A stretch of 64,000 bases of DNA from an uncultured Xanthomonas sp. (GTDB lineage: Bacteria; Pseudomonadota; Gammaproteobacteria; Xanthomonadales; Xanthomonadaceae): assembly GCA_943912265.1 (NCBI GenBank), contig CALTTS010000003.1:124001-188000 (forward strand), read 5' to 3'. Shown here in pieces: positions 55,557 to 64,000 of the stretch (within the stretch, counting starts at the first letter, position 1; each line of letters starts with the position of its first letter). The translations under genes and the position numbers were made by a program. The notes under the pieces were generated by a model. The model saw only the letters and a list, made by a program, of their open reading frames with translations, did no database searches and was not told the origin of the DNA.

Positions 55557-56627
55557 TCAGCCGGTGCGCCGCACCGGCACGCGCAGGCGCCGGCGCGGTT
55601 CGGGCGAGGCCGACGGCCTGCGGTATTCCAGGCGGATCTCGCGCTGGCCGTCGCCGACCTGCGGCTCGATGCGCTCGGGCGGCACGCACGAGGGGTCGGC
55701 AAGCCGGCCGACCTGCAGCGACGCGGCCACCTGCAGCAGCCGCGCGGCGGCGTCGCCCGGGTCGCGCGCTTCCACCCGGTCGGCGAACGCCACCGCGGCG
55801 ACCCGCCCTTCCACCGCGCTGCTCATCAGCGCGTCCGGCGCCTGCGCGTCCGGTTCGGCGCGGACGACCGCCGGCAGCAGGCCCCAGCAGGCGCCGGTGC
55901 TGGTCACCCTCACCTGCCGCGCCAGCGCCTGCAGCAGTTCCACCGATTCCGCGCGCACCGCGGCCGCGGTGGTGTCCTGCGCCGGCGCGCTGTAGCGCAG
56001 CTTGACGAAGTACATGCCCTCGACCAGCAGGCCGAACGAGGACAGGTAGGCCGTGCCCTGGCGCAGGCTGCGCAGCGGCAGCAGGTAGGCCGGCAGGGAC
56101 GCCTGCTCCTCGCCTTCGCCGGGCGCCAGTTCCAGCGCTTCCGGCTCGCCGACCTCGATTGCGTCGTAGTAGTCCGGCCGCCCCGCCAACTCCCGGAGTT
56201 CGCTCACGGTGCCGTCCATCGCGCCGCGCAACGCCTCCGGCGGCAGCTTGCCGGCCGGCCAGAAATACACGTCCAGCCACTGTTCCGCGCGGGCGGCATC
56301 GAGGTAGCGCACCGACACGCCGTAGGCCGGGTCCTCGTAGCGATGCTCGCCCTGCGCCTGCCAGGGGCCGAGCCGCAGCGGATACAGCACCCGGCTCTCG
56401 GTGATGAAGCCGCCGAGGAAGGGCATCGGCGCTGCCGGCTCCGCCGCGGCAGCGGCCACTTCGGCATCCGCCGCTTCGGCGGCCGCGGCCTGCACGGCAA
56501 CGGCCGGCAGCAGGCCGGCGCACGCCAGCACCAGGGCCGGCATGCGGGCCGGCCGCCGTCTCCGCAGGCCCGGCATCCGCATCCGCTCCTGTCCTTCGCC
56601 CGCGCCCTCGCCCGTCCGCATCGTCAT
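55557..56627 (-). CDS. Secreted protein of unknown function, partner of the hybrid sensor
   Basis: A 356-residue protein with an Arg-rich start, a signal-like stretch (MPALVLACAGLLPAVAV) and an Ala-rich linker. The body has beta-type segments such as YEDPAYGVSVRYLDAARAEQ, WLDVYFWPAGKLPPEALRG and GMYFVKLRYSAPAQD. It ends in an Arg-rich tail. I recognise no family. Its ATG overlaps the sensor kinase stop (ATGA), so the two are made together, and it may be a periplasmic ligand binder or target. ATG 56621 is an alternative start. Confidence 0.75.
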   Translation of the reverse strand: MTMRTGEGAGEGQERMRMPGLRRRRPARMPALVLACAGLLPAVAVQAAAAEAADAEVAAAAAEPAAPMPFLGGFITESRVLYPLRLGPWQAQGEHRYEDPAYGVSVRYLDAARAEQWLDVYFWPAGKLPPEALRGAMDGTVSELRELAGRPDYYDAIEVGEPEALELAPGEGEEQASLPAYLLPLRSLRQGTAYLSSFGLLVEGMYFVKLRYSAPAQDTTAAAVRAESVELLQALARQVRVTSTGACWGLLPAVVRAEPDAQAPDALMSSAVEGRVAAVAFADRVEARDPGDAAARLLQVAASLQVGRLADPSCVPPERIEPQVGDGQREIRLEYRRPSASPEPRRRLRVPVRRTG

Positions 56628-59600
56628 TCCCCCTTTTCCGCCGCCGGCAACACCGCGGCAATGGCGGCGGCCAGCAGGTCGCCGGTCACCGGCTTGCGCA
56701 GGAAGCCGTCGAACCCGGCCGTCTTCGCCTGCGCCTCGGCCTCGCCGTCGGCGCGCGCGGTGACCGCGAGCAGCGGCGCGGCGAAACCGAGGCCGCGCAA
56801 TTGCCGGGCCAGCGCGAAGCCGTCCAGCCCGGGCAGGTCCAGATCCAGCAGGCCGACGTCGAAGTCGGCCGCCGCGGCCTCGGTCAACGCGGCCAGCCCG
56901 TGCGCCGCATGCACCACATGGTGGCCGCGCTGCCGCAGCAGGCCGGTGACCACGTCGGCGACGGTGGCATCGTCCTCGACCAGCAGGATGCGCAGGCCCG
57001 GCGGCACGGCGGCCGCCGGGGCCGCGGCGGCTTCCGCGGCCGGGGTCACCGCCCCCAGCGCCGGCGCCAGCGGCAGCTCCACGGCGAAGCAGCTGCCCTT
57101 GCCCGGCGCGCTGTCCACGTCGATGCGCCCGCCCATCGCCAGCGCCAGTTCCTGGCAGATCGCCAGGCCGAGCCCGCTGCCGCCGTAGCGCGCGGCGGTG
57201 CGCGGCCCTTCGCCCTGCTCGAAACGGCGGAACAGCCGCGCGCGCTGTTCGGCGCCGATGCCCGGCCCGGTGTCGGCCACCTCGAAATGCACGCCGCCGC
57301 CGGCCCCGGCCCGCGCGCGCAGGTCCACCCGGCCATGCTCGGTGAACTTGATCGCGTTGTTGAGCAGGTTCAGCAATATCTGGCGGACCCGCAGCGCGTC
57401 GCCGTGCAGGGCATGCGGCACGTCGTCGGCGATGTCCACGCCCAGCGCGAGACCGCGCTGGCGCGCCGCCGGGGCGACCAGGGCCGCCACCCCGGCCACC
57501 AGTTCGCGCACGTCGAAATCCTGCAGGTCCAGCTCCAGTTTGCCGGCCTCGATCCGCGCCAGGTCGAGGGCGTCGTTGACCAGCCGCAGCAGGTGCTGGC
57601 CGGCGTTGCGGATGGACTGGACGTAACCGCGCTGGCGCATGTCCAGTTGCGTGCCGAGCAGCAGCTCGCTCATGCCGAGCACGCCGGTCATCGGCGTGCG
57701 CACCTCGTGGCCGAGCGTGGCGAGGAAGCGGGTCTTGGCCTGCGAGGCCTGTTCGGCCAGCTCGCGCTTGTGCTCGGCCAGCTGCCAGGCCGAACGCCGG
57801 CGCAGCCGCTCGCGGTAGCCCAGCACCGCCCACGCGCCCAGCAGCACGCCGGCGACGGCGTACAGCGCGATCGCCCAGGCTCCCAGCCACCACGGCGGCC
57901 GCACCCGGAACGCGAGGGTGCGGACCGGCGACCACACGCCGTCGGCGGTGCGCCCGGCCACCTCCAGCCGGTAATGCCCGGGCGGCAGGCGCGAGAAGGT
58001 ACGCTCGCCGCCCGCGCCGGCATCGACCCAGCCGTCGTCGAAGCCGGACAGGCGGAAGCGGTAGCGGTTGCCGGCCACGTTGTCGAAGGACATCAGCCGC
58101 GCCACCACGCGCAGGTCGCGGTCGTCGTGGCCGATCTCGAAACCGGCCGCCACGGGCAGTTCGATCGCGTCGGCGCCGTGGCCGACGGTGACCGCGTCGA
58201 TGCTCAGCCGCGGCACCTCGCGCGACGGCCGCACCACCACCGGGTCGAACACCACCAGCCCGTGCGAGGCGGCGGCCACCAGCCGGCCGTCGCGCGCGCG
58301 CGGCACCGGCGGCACCAGGATTTCCTGCCCGGGCAGGCCGTCGCCGAGGCCGTACAGCCGGGTCGCCGCGGTGGCCGGGTCGACCCGCAGCAGGCCGCGG
58401 ATGCTGCCCAGCCACAGCACGTCGCGGTGGTCGATGGTCAGGCCGCGGAAGCCGATCTGCGGCATGCCCGCCTCCGCGCCGATGCGCCGCACCCTGCGCC
58501 AGCCCTGCGGCCCGGCCCGGTACTGCTCGACCGCGCCGGTGCGCGCGACCCACAGCGAACCGTCCCCGGCCATGCCGAAGCCGTTCGCCGGCCCGGCCGT
58601 CACGCCGGCCACCGGCACGAAGCGGCGCGCACCCGGCGACCAGGCCAGCAGGCCGGTGCTGCCGGCCACCCACGCCTGCCCATCCGGGCCGTCGCGCAGC
58701 TGGCTCACCGTGAGCAGCGCCTCCAGGCCGCGGCCGGCGCCCGGCGCGATGCGCTCGACCACGCGGCCGTCCGTGGTGCGCGCCTGCATGCCTTCGTCCA
58801 GCGACCAGGTCCACAGCAGGCCGGCGCGGTCCTGGGTGATCGCGGTCAGGTCGCCCGGGAAAGCGGCGTCGGCGCCCGCGCCGGCCGTCCATTCCCGCCA
58901 GCGGCCGGTGGCCGGGTCGTAGCGGCCGAGACCGTCGCCGAACCCCACCCATACCTTGCCGTCGGCACTCTCGAACACCGCGGTCAGCACGCGCTGCGGG
59001 CGGCTGGTGAACACGTGCCGCACCGCGCCGGACTCCGGGTCCAGTTCGTCGAGCACGCCCGAGGTGCCGACCAGCCACATGCTGCCGCCGGCCGAGGCGG
59101 CGATGCCGTAGACCTGCGCGTTGCCCAGCACCATCGGCAATTGGTTGGCGCCGGCGGCGGTCTTCGACCACGCATCCTGCTTGAACAGCACCGACAGCTG
59201 GCGCCAGTTCGACGGCAGGTGCCAGACCCCTGCATCCTGGGTGGTGAACCACAGCCCGCCGTCGCGCCCGGCCAGCGCGCGCTCGAACTGCGGCCGCACC
59301 GCGCCGCGGGTGAGGTTGCTGTACAGCGGCACGACGTAGCTGCCGTCCTCGTCCACGTGGGTCAGCCCCTGCGAGGTGGCGGTCCAGAACGCGCCCTCGT
59401 GGTCGCGCAACAAGGGCCCGAACACCATCGGGTCGCCGGCGATGCGCAGCGGATGCCACGACCAGCTGCCGTCGCCGCGATACACGCTGCCGCCGGGGAT
59501 GGAGCGGACCCACAGCGCACCGTCGCGGCCGAACACCAGCCCCTGCACGTATTCGGCCAGCAACGCCTGCGCCGGCACCCGCGCGAAACCGCGGCCGGTC

Positions 59601-60226
59601 CAGCGCGCGACCCCGGCATTGGTGGCCACCCACAGGCTGCCGTCCGGCGCCAGTTCCAGCGCGGTGACCACGCGCCCGGGCAGGCTGGCCGGGTCGGCCG
59701 CATCCGGCAGGAACTGCTCGATCCGGCCGTCGCGCCGCCAGCGGTACAGGCCGGCGCCGGACGTGCCGATCCACAGCGCGCCGTCGGCCGTGTGGAGCAC
59801 GTCCCAGATCGGGCTGGCGGAAAGCCGGACGTCGCCGATGCGGTCGTGGCGGACGAAACGGCGGCGCCCGGCATCCAGTTCGACCAGGCCGGCCGTGTCG
59901 GTGCCGGCCCACACCCGGTTGTCGCGGTCCACGTAGACGCAGTCGATCTCGTTGTCGCCCAGCCCGTCCTCGCGGCGCCACACGCGCAGGCCGATGCCGT
60001 CGTAGCGGGCCAGGCCATCCAGGGTGGCGAACCACAGGTAGCCGTCGGCATCCTCGGCCACGTCGTACACGGTGTTGGAGGGCAGGCCGTCGGCCACCGA
60101 CAGCTGCCGCGGCATCGGCGTTTCCGGCAGGCCGGCCCGTGCCGGCAGCGCGATGGCCAGCAGCAGCGCGATGCTCCCCAGCCGGCGCCATGCCCGTTCC
60201 ATACGCCTCCACCGGTCGCTCGCCAT
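56624..60226 (-). CDS. Hybrid two-component sensor kinase with beta-propeller input
   Basis: A 1200-residue protein. After a signal sequence, residues of about 50-690 form two-component propeller repeats (NTVYDVAEDADGYLWFATLD, GALWIGTSGAGLYRW and many similar). A Y_Y_Y domain follows (YRFRLSGFDDGWVDA, FSRLPPGHYRLEV), then one transmembrane helix (LGAWAIALYAVAGVLLGAWA). A HisKA domain has the phospho-His840 in LATLGHEVRTPMTGVLGM, a HATPase has LLNNAIKFTEHG and DTGPGIGAEQ, and a C-terminal receiver has ILLVEDD and acceptor Asp1128. There is no AraC or HPt output domain, so it must signal through another protein. ATG 60226 is preferred because GGAAG precedes it; 60262 and 60202 are possible. Confidence 0.9.
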   Translation of the reverse strand: MASDRWRRMERAWRRLGSIALLLAIALPARAGLPETPMPRQLSVADGLPSNTVYDVAEDADGYLWFATLDGLARYDGIGLRVWRREDGLGDNEIDCVYVDRDNRVWAGTDTAGLVELDAGRRRFVRHDRIGDVRLSASPIWDVLHTADGALWIGTSGAGLYRWRRDGRIEQFLPDAADPASLPGRVVTALELAPDGSLWVATNAGVARWTGRGFARVPAQALLAEYVQGLVFGRDGALWVRSIPGGSVYRGDGSWSWHPLRIAGDPMVFGPLLRDHEGAFWTATSQGLTHVDEDGSYVVPLYSNLTRGAVRPQFERALAGRDGGLWFTTQDAGVWHLPSNWRQLSVLFKQDAWSKTAAGANQLPMVLGNAQVYGIAASAGGSMWLVGTSGVLDELDPESGAVRHVFTSRPQRVLTAVFESADGKVWVGFGDGLGRYDPATGRWREWTAGAGADAAFPGDLTAITQDRAGLLWTWSLDEGMQARTTDGRVVERIAPGAGRGLEALLTVSQLRDGPDGQAWVAGSTGLLAWSPGARRFVPVAGVTAGPANGFGMAGDGSLWVARTGAVEQYRAGPQGWRRVRRIGAEAGMPQIGFRGLTIDHRDVLWLGSIRGLLRVDPATAATRLYGLGDGLPGQEILVPPVPRARDGRLVAAASHGLVVFDPVVVRPSREVPRLSIDAVTVGHGADAIELPVAAGFEIGHDDRDLRVVARLMSFDNVAGNRYRFRLSGFDDGWVDAGAGGERTFSRLPPGHYRLEVAGRTADGVWSPVRTLAFRVRPPWWLGAWAIALYAVAGVLLGAWAVLGYRERLRRRSAWQLAEHKRELAEQASQAKTRFLATLGHEVRTPMTGVLGMSELLLGTQLDMRQRGYVQSIRNAGQHLLRLVNDALDLARIEAGKLELDLQDFDVRELVAGVAALVAPAARQRGLALGVDIADDVPHALHGDALRVRQILLNLLNNAIKFTEHGRVDLRARAGAGGGVHFEVADTGPGIGAEQRARLFRRFEQGEGPRTAARYGGSGLGLAICQELALAMGGRIDVDSAPGKGSCFAVELPLAPALGAVTPAAEAAAAPAAAVPPGLRILLVEDDATVADVVTGLLRQRGHHVVHAAHGLAALTEAAAADFDVGLLDLDLPGLDGFALARQLRGLGFAAPLLAVTARADGEAEAQAKTAGFDGFLRKPVTGDLLAAAIAAVLPAAEKGE

Positions 60227-60337
60227 CGTCGCTTCCATCCCCATCGCCGTCTCCCGACCCATCCTGGTCGATTCCTTCCGAATCCTCGCAACGGTCCGTT
60301 GCGGGCGCAAGCGACATACTCCCGACGTCGCCGTGCC

Positions 60338-60350
60338 TAGAATCGCGCCA
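60338..60350 (+). promoter_or_regulatory. Possible leaderless promoter of the first yceI gene
   Basis: TAGAAT at 60338-60343 is followed by six bases and the ATG at 60350. No ribosome site is present. It heads the yceI-cybB-yceI operon. Confidence 0.4.
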
Positions 60351-60985
60351 TGCCCTTCCGCCCGCGCCTGCTGCCGCTGCTGCTTCTCCCGCTGGTCCTG
60401 GCGTCCGTGCCCGGCGGCGCGCGCGCCGCGGTCGAGGACTACGCGCTCGACCCGGTGCATACCCGCATCGTGCTGGCGGTGTCGCACGCGGGCTTCTCGC
60501 AGGCGCTGGGCACGGTGTCTGGCAGCCGCGGGCAGCTGCGCTTCGACCCGGACGACTGGCACAGTGCACAGCTGGACGTGACCGTGCCGCTGGAACGCAC
60601 CGACTTCGGCGACGCCGCCTGGACCCGCGCGGTACAGGCCGCCGGACTGCTCGACGTGCAGCGCCACCCGCAGGCCCGTTTCGTTTCGACCGGGATCGAG
60701 CCGGTGGATGCGCGCCATGCCCGCGTGCACGGCACGCTCACCCTGCACGGCGTCAGCCGCGAGGTCGTGCTGGACGTGGCCTTCAACCAGCTCAAACGCC
60801 ATCCGCTGCCGCCGTTCCGCCGCACCGCCGGCTTTTCGGCCACCGCCACGCTGAGCCGCGCGGCGTTCGGCATCAAGGCCTGGCCTTCGCTGATCGGCGA
60901 CGAAGTGCAGTTGCGCATCGAGGCCGAAGCCGTGCGCGATCGTGTACCCCTTTCTTCATCCACCACCCGGGAAACCACGCCATGA
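60350..60985 (+). CDS. YceI family periplasmic protein (copy 1)
   Basis: A 211-residue lipocalin-like protein with a signal peptide ending near GARA. Family features are YALDPVHTRIVLAVSHAGFS, WHSAQLDVTVPLERTDFGD and HGTLTLHGVSREVVLDVAFN, ending in the ATLSRAAFGIKAWPSLIGDE pattern. YceI proteins bind isoprenoid or other hydrophobic molecules and are linked to cytochrome b561. It overlaps the next gene by ATGA. Confidence 0.9.
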   Translation: MPFRPRLLPLLLLPLVLASVPGGARAAVEDYALDPVHTRIVLAVSHAGFSQALGTVSGSRGQLRFDPDDWHSAQLDVTVPLERTDFGDAAWTRAVQAAGLLDVQRHPQARFVSTGIEPVDARHARVHGTLTLHGVSREVVLDVAFNQLKRHPLPPFRRTAGFSATATLSRAAFGIKAWPSLIGDEVQLRIEAEAVRDRVPLSSSTTRETTP

Positions 60986-61563
60986 CCCTGCGCAACACCC
61001 GCGACCGCTGGGGCAGCATCAGCATGAGCCTGCACTGGCTGATCGCCGCCCTCATCCTCGTGCTGGGCATCGTCGGCCTGACCATGGACGACCTGCCCCG
61101 GACCCCGGGCTATTTCTGGGTGTACACCGCGCACAAGTCCCTCGGCATCACCGTGCTGGCGCTGGCCGTGGTCCGGCTGGGCTGGCGCTTGTATGCCGGC
61201 CGCCCCGATCCCGTCCCGGGCATCCCGCCCTGGCAGGAGCGCCTCGCCGAAGCCACGCACGGGCTGATCTACGTGCTGATCTTCGCCGTGCCGCTGTCCG
61301 GCTGGCTGTTCGACTCGGCCGTCGGCCTGCGTCCGTTCCGGCTGTTCGGGCTGGTCGAGATGCCCAAGCTGGCCGCGCCCAGCGAGCACCTGGCCCACCT
61401 GTCGCACCGGGTCCACGAGTACGGTTTCTGGCTGCTGGTGCTGGTGGTGTGCGGCCATGCCGGCGCCGCGCTGTTCCACCATTTCGTCCAGCACGACGAC
61501 ACGCTGCGGCGCATGCTGCCGCGCCGCCGCCCCGTTTCCACGCCACGAGGACCTTCCGCATGA
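60982..61563 (+). CDS. Cytochrome b561
   Basis: A 193-residue four-helix membrane cytochrome of the CybB type. Helix 1 has SMSLHWLIAALILVLGIVGL. The heme ligand histidines are likely in SLHWLI, YTAHKSLGI, ATHGLIYVL and VCGHAGAALFHHFV. It transfers electrons between the quinone pool and periplasmic carriers. It is flanked on both sides by YceI genes with ATGA overlaps, an arrangement known in other proteobacteria. Confidence 0.92.
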   Translation: MTLRNTRDRWGSISMSLHWLIAALILVLGIVGLTMDDLPRTPGYFWVYTAHKSLGITVLALAVVRLGWRLYAGRPDPVPGIPPWQERLAEATHGLIYVLIFAVPLSGWLFDSAVGLRPFRLFGLVEMPKLAAPSEHLAHLSHRVHEYGFWLLVLVVCGHAGAALFHHFVQHDDTLRRMLPRRRPVSTPRGPSA

Positions 61564-62120
61564 ACAAGACCCTGCGTTCCCTCGCGGCCGTCGCGATGCT
61601 GGCGGCCCTGCCCGTGGCTTCCGCACTGGCCGCCGATTACGTGCAGGCACCCGGCTCGCGGCTGGCCTTCGCCACCACGTACGACGGCCAGGTGTTCGCC
61701 GGCACCTTCCCCGGCTTCGCCGCCGTGCTGAGTTTCGACCCGGCCCATCTGGACGCCGCGAAGCTGGACGTGACCATCCCGCTGGCCGGCGCGAACACCG
61801 GCAACGACGACCGCGACTCCACGCTCAGGACCGCCGATTTCTTCGATGTCGGCACCTTCGCCCAGGCCCGCTACACGGCGACGACGTTCCGCGACCTCGG
61901 CGGCGGCAAGTACGCCGCCGACGGCACGCTGGCGCTGAAAGGCGTGAGCAAGCCGGTGACGCTGACCTTCACCTGGACGCCCGGCGCGCAGCCGGTGCTG
62001 TTCGGCCGCGCCAGCATCAAGCGCCTGGACTTCGGCATCGGCACCGGCGACTGGGCCGACACCCGCTCCATCCCGGCCGAAGTGGCGGTCAGCACCCGGG
62101 TGGTGTTCAAGCCGCGCTGA
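61560..62120 (+). CDS. YceI family periplasmic protein (copy 2)
   Basis: A 186-residue YceI protein with a signal peptide ending near ASALAAD. It has VQAPGSRLAFATTYDGQVFA, LDAAKLDVTIPLAGANTGND and STLRTADFFDVGTFAQARY, then DGTLALKGVSKPVTLTFTWT and RLDFGIGTGDWADTRSIPAE. It is typical of the YceI group found beside b561. It differs clearly from copy 1, so the two probably bind different ligands or act at different steps. Confidence 0.93.
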   Translation: MNKTLRSLAAVAMLAALPVASALAADYVQAPGSRLAFATTYDGQVFAGTFPGFAAVLSFDPAHLDAAKLDVTIPLAGANTGNDDRDSTLRTADFFDVGTFAQARYTATTFRDLGGGKYAADGTLALKGVSKPVTLTFTWTPGAQPVLFGRASIKRLDFGIGTGDWADTRSIPAEVAVSTRVVFKPR

Positions 62121-62458
62121 GGCCGCCGTCGCGCGCGGCGGCGCCGCGACGGGACGGCAAGCCCGCCACGGCGCGCCCGGTGCAACGCATCGCAAACCCG
62201 CATCCCGCCGGCACCCGCACCGTGGCCGCATCGGCCGGCCGGGCTCGCGTCGTTCGACGGCGGCATCCCGGCGCCGTGGCGGACCGCCGGTACCGACATG
62301 CGGGCCAACCCGCGGACAGGAACACGCCGGCGGCCATCGCCGGCCGGTGCAGCTGCCGACATCCCGCGCCGGCAACGCATGGGACGGCAGCGCACGCGCC
62401 GACGGACGATCCGGCCCATCCGCCCGCCCTGCCGGGCCGGCCGGCGACCATGCCCCGC
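62121..62458. other. Gap with no recognised gene
   Basis: This 338-bp GC-rich stretch follows the second yceI gene. I see no convincing coding frame, hairpin with T-run or promoter. The last bases lead into the AT-rich control region of the GntR gene. Confidence 0.5.
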
Positions 62459-62534
62459 TATTTCGAAATATTCACGGGGATTCGCGGAGATAATGCCGGT
62501 CTCCGCCAGAAACACCTCCTGCAATTTCGAAATT
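62459..62534 (+). promoter_or_regulatory. Control region of the GntR gene: two TTTCGAA palindromes around a -10 box
   Basis: TATTTCGAAATA at 62459-62470 and AATTTCGAAATT at 62523-62534 are perfect 12-bp palindromes sharing the core ATTTCGAAAT, with centres 64 bp apart. Between them lies GATAAT (62489-62494), a good -10. The second palindrome ends one base before the ATG and occupies the ribosome-binding position. The AT-rich sequence stands out from the surroundings. Autoregulation by the GntR protein is the natural guess. Confidence 0.6.
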
Positions 62535-62535
62535 C

Positions 62536-63270
62536 ATGAGCGCCGACGCCGCCAGTACCCTCGCCTCGCGCATCTACCTGCAGCTGCGCCACGACATCGT
62601 GCGCGGGCGCCTGGCGGCGGGCAGCAAGCTGCGCCTGGTGGACCTGGTGGCGCGCTACGACGCCGGCATGTCGCCGGTGCGTGAGGCGCTGGCGCGGCTG
62701 TGCGGCGAGCAGCTGGTGGTCAGCGAGGACCAGCGCGGCTTCATGGTCGCGCCGCTGTCGCTGCAGGAACTGGACGACATCGCCCGGGTGCGCAACCTGG
62801 TGGTGGACGAGGCGATGAACGATTCCATCCTGCACGGCGACGATGCCTGGGAAGCGCGCCTGCGCGCGGCGCTGGCGGCGCTGGGCGAGCTGGAGGCCGC
62901 GGTGTCCGGCCGCCCGGTGGCCCTGCCGCCGGAGCAGCTCGATGCCCTGGAAGCGCGCAACCACGCCTTCCACCAGGCGCTGCTGTCGGCGTGCCGCTCG
63001 CCGTGGCTGCTCAAGCTGCAGGAAAGCTTCTACCACCAGGCCGAGCGCTACCGCTACGCCGCGCTGCCGCGCGCGCGCGACAAGCGCTTCACCTGGGACG
63101 AGCACCAGGCCATCGCCGAGGCCGCCCTGCAGCGCAACGTGATCAAGGCCTGCCGCCTGCACGACGACCACCTGGCACGCACCCACGCCAGCATCCGCGC
63201 CGCGCTGGCCGACCGCCTCAGCCACACCGCACCTCCCGTCTTCGCCCCCCGTTCCCAACGCAGCCGCTAA
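62536..63270 (+). CDS. GntR family transcriptional regulator (FCD subfamily)
   Basis: A 244-residue regulator. The winged helix has SRIYLQLRHDIVRGRLAAGS and LRLVDLVARYDAGMSPVREA, followed by LARLCGEQLV and RGFMVAPLSLQE. The C-terminal FCD all-helical ligand domain has metal-binding His positions (RNHAFHQALLSAC, and DEHQAIAEAAL then HDDHLARTH). It resembles CsiR/FadR-type repressors. It probably controls the serine deaminase gene that starts three bases downstream, and itself through the palindromes upstream. Confidence 0.9.
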   Translation: MSADAASTLASRIYLQLRHDIVRGRLAAGSKLRLVDLVARYDAGMSPVREALARLCGEQLVVSEDQRGFMVAPLSLQELDDIARVRNLVVDEAMNDSILHGDDAWEARLRAALAALGELEAAVSGRPVALPPEQLDALEARNHAFHQALLSACRSPWLLKLQESFYHQAERYRYAALPRARDKRFTWDEHQAIAEAALQRNVIKACRLHDDHLARTHASIRAALADRLSHTAPPVFAPRSQRSR

Positions 63271-63273
63271 GCC

Positions 63274-64000
<727 letters not shown>

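Noticed and set aside
55557..60569. A 1670-codon open frame on the minus strand
   Set aside because: Its last 356 codons are the real secreted-protein gene, but the rest is an Arg/Gly-rich shadow of the sensor kinase in another frame; high GC leaves few stops.
62121..62458. A small gene in the gap before the GntR gene
   Set aside because: Only Arg/Pro/Ala-rich open frames without ribosome sites.

Overview
The window is a gene-dense, very GC-rich (about 70%) chromosomal segment from a gammaproteobacterium, most likely a member of the Xanthomonadaceae/Lysobacteraceae (Luteimonas-, Lysobacter- or Pseudoxanthomonas-like). The evidence is the gene order (purM-purN divergent from DUF2066-perM-hda; kdsD-kdsC-lptC-lptA-lptB-rpoN-hpf-ptsN-hprK-rapZ-PTS; pilT-pilU next to yggS-proC; algH-ruvX-pyrB) together with the codon use. 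It looks like core chromosome. I see no insertion sequence, prophage, integrase, CRISPR array, rRNA or tRNA. The first gene (DUF4198) and the last (L-serine ammonia-lyase) are cut by the window edges.

Layout. 1-3451: a flavin/redox cluster (DUF4198 protein, ApbE flavinyltransferase, membrane-anchored flavodoxin reductase). 3505-6706: HutD, a ComEA-like DNA-binding protein, an M20 dipeptidase and a small stress membrane protein. 6745-8462: amgK-murU peptidoglycan recycling. 8486-11453 (minus): DUF2066-perM-hda. 11566-13312: purM-purN, followed by three tandem DUF3108 secreted proteins to 15547. 15614-17470 (minus): EF-hand protein, murA and a BolA protein. 17524-29079: a long plus-strand run covering Kdo and LPS transport (kdsD, kdsC, lptCAB), sigma-54, ribosome hibernation, a regulatory PTS (ptsN, hprK, rapZ, EIIA, HPr, EI) and mgtE. 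29092-38138: mixed accessory genes (CSD-DUF1294 fusion, lipoprotein esterase, zinc ribbon, amino acid permease, a secreted protein with a possible transglutaminase triad, M1 peptidase, GT-C membrane protein). 38206-45659: pyrB-ruvX-algH, tag, YitT protein, pilU-pilT, yggS-proC. 45857-47895: an unusual ABC ATPase / dual-specificity phosphatase / roadblock-like module. 47947-55494: Nif3-like protein, pdxH, glycerate-kinase-like protein, dodecin, aroK-aroB, WGR protein, hemE, MFS pump. 55557-60226 (minus): hybrid two-component sensor and secreted partner. 60350-62120: YceI-cytochrome b561-YceI. 62536-end: GntR regulator and serine deaminase.

Most notable. (1) The ABC ATPase and tyrosine-phosphatase domains at 45857-47342 would form one 494-residue protein if a run of ten C (46709-46718) were nine. 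As written they are split, which suggests phase variation, transcriptional slippage or a sequencing error. A roadblock/LC7-like gene follows, and a leader with an inverted repeat precedes. (2) The KdsC-like gene in the kdsD-kdsC-lptC operon has lost both catalytic aspartates of its HAD motif I and one of motif IV, so it is probably not a phosphatase. (3) A secreted 443-residue protein (32615-33946) shows a Cys-Glu-His pattern like the spore-type transglutaminase Tgl. (4) Six genes share a -10-like hexamer, exactly six bases, then ATG with no Shine-Dalgarno sequence, which suggests leaderless mRNAs. (5) Matching TTTCGAA palindromes bracket the promoter of the GntR gene beside the serine deaminase.
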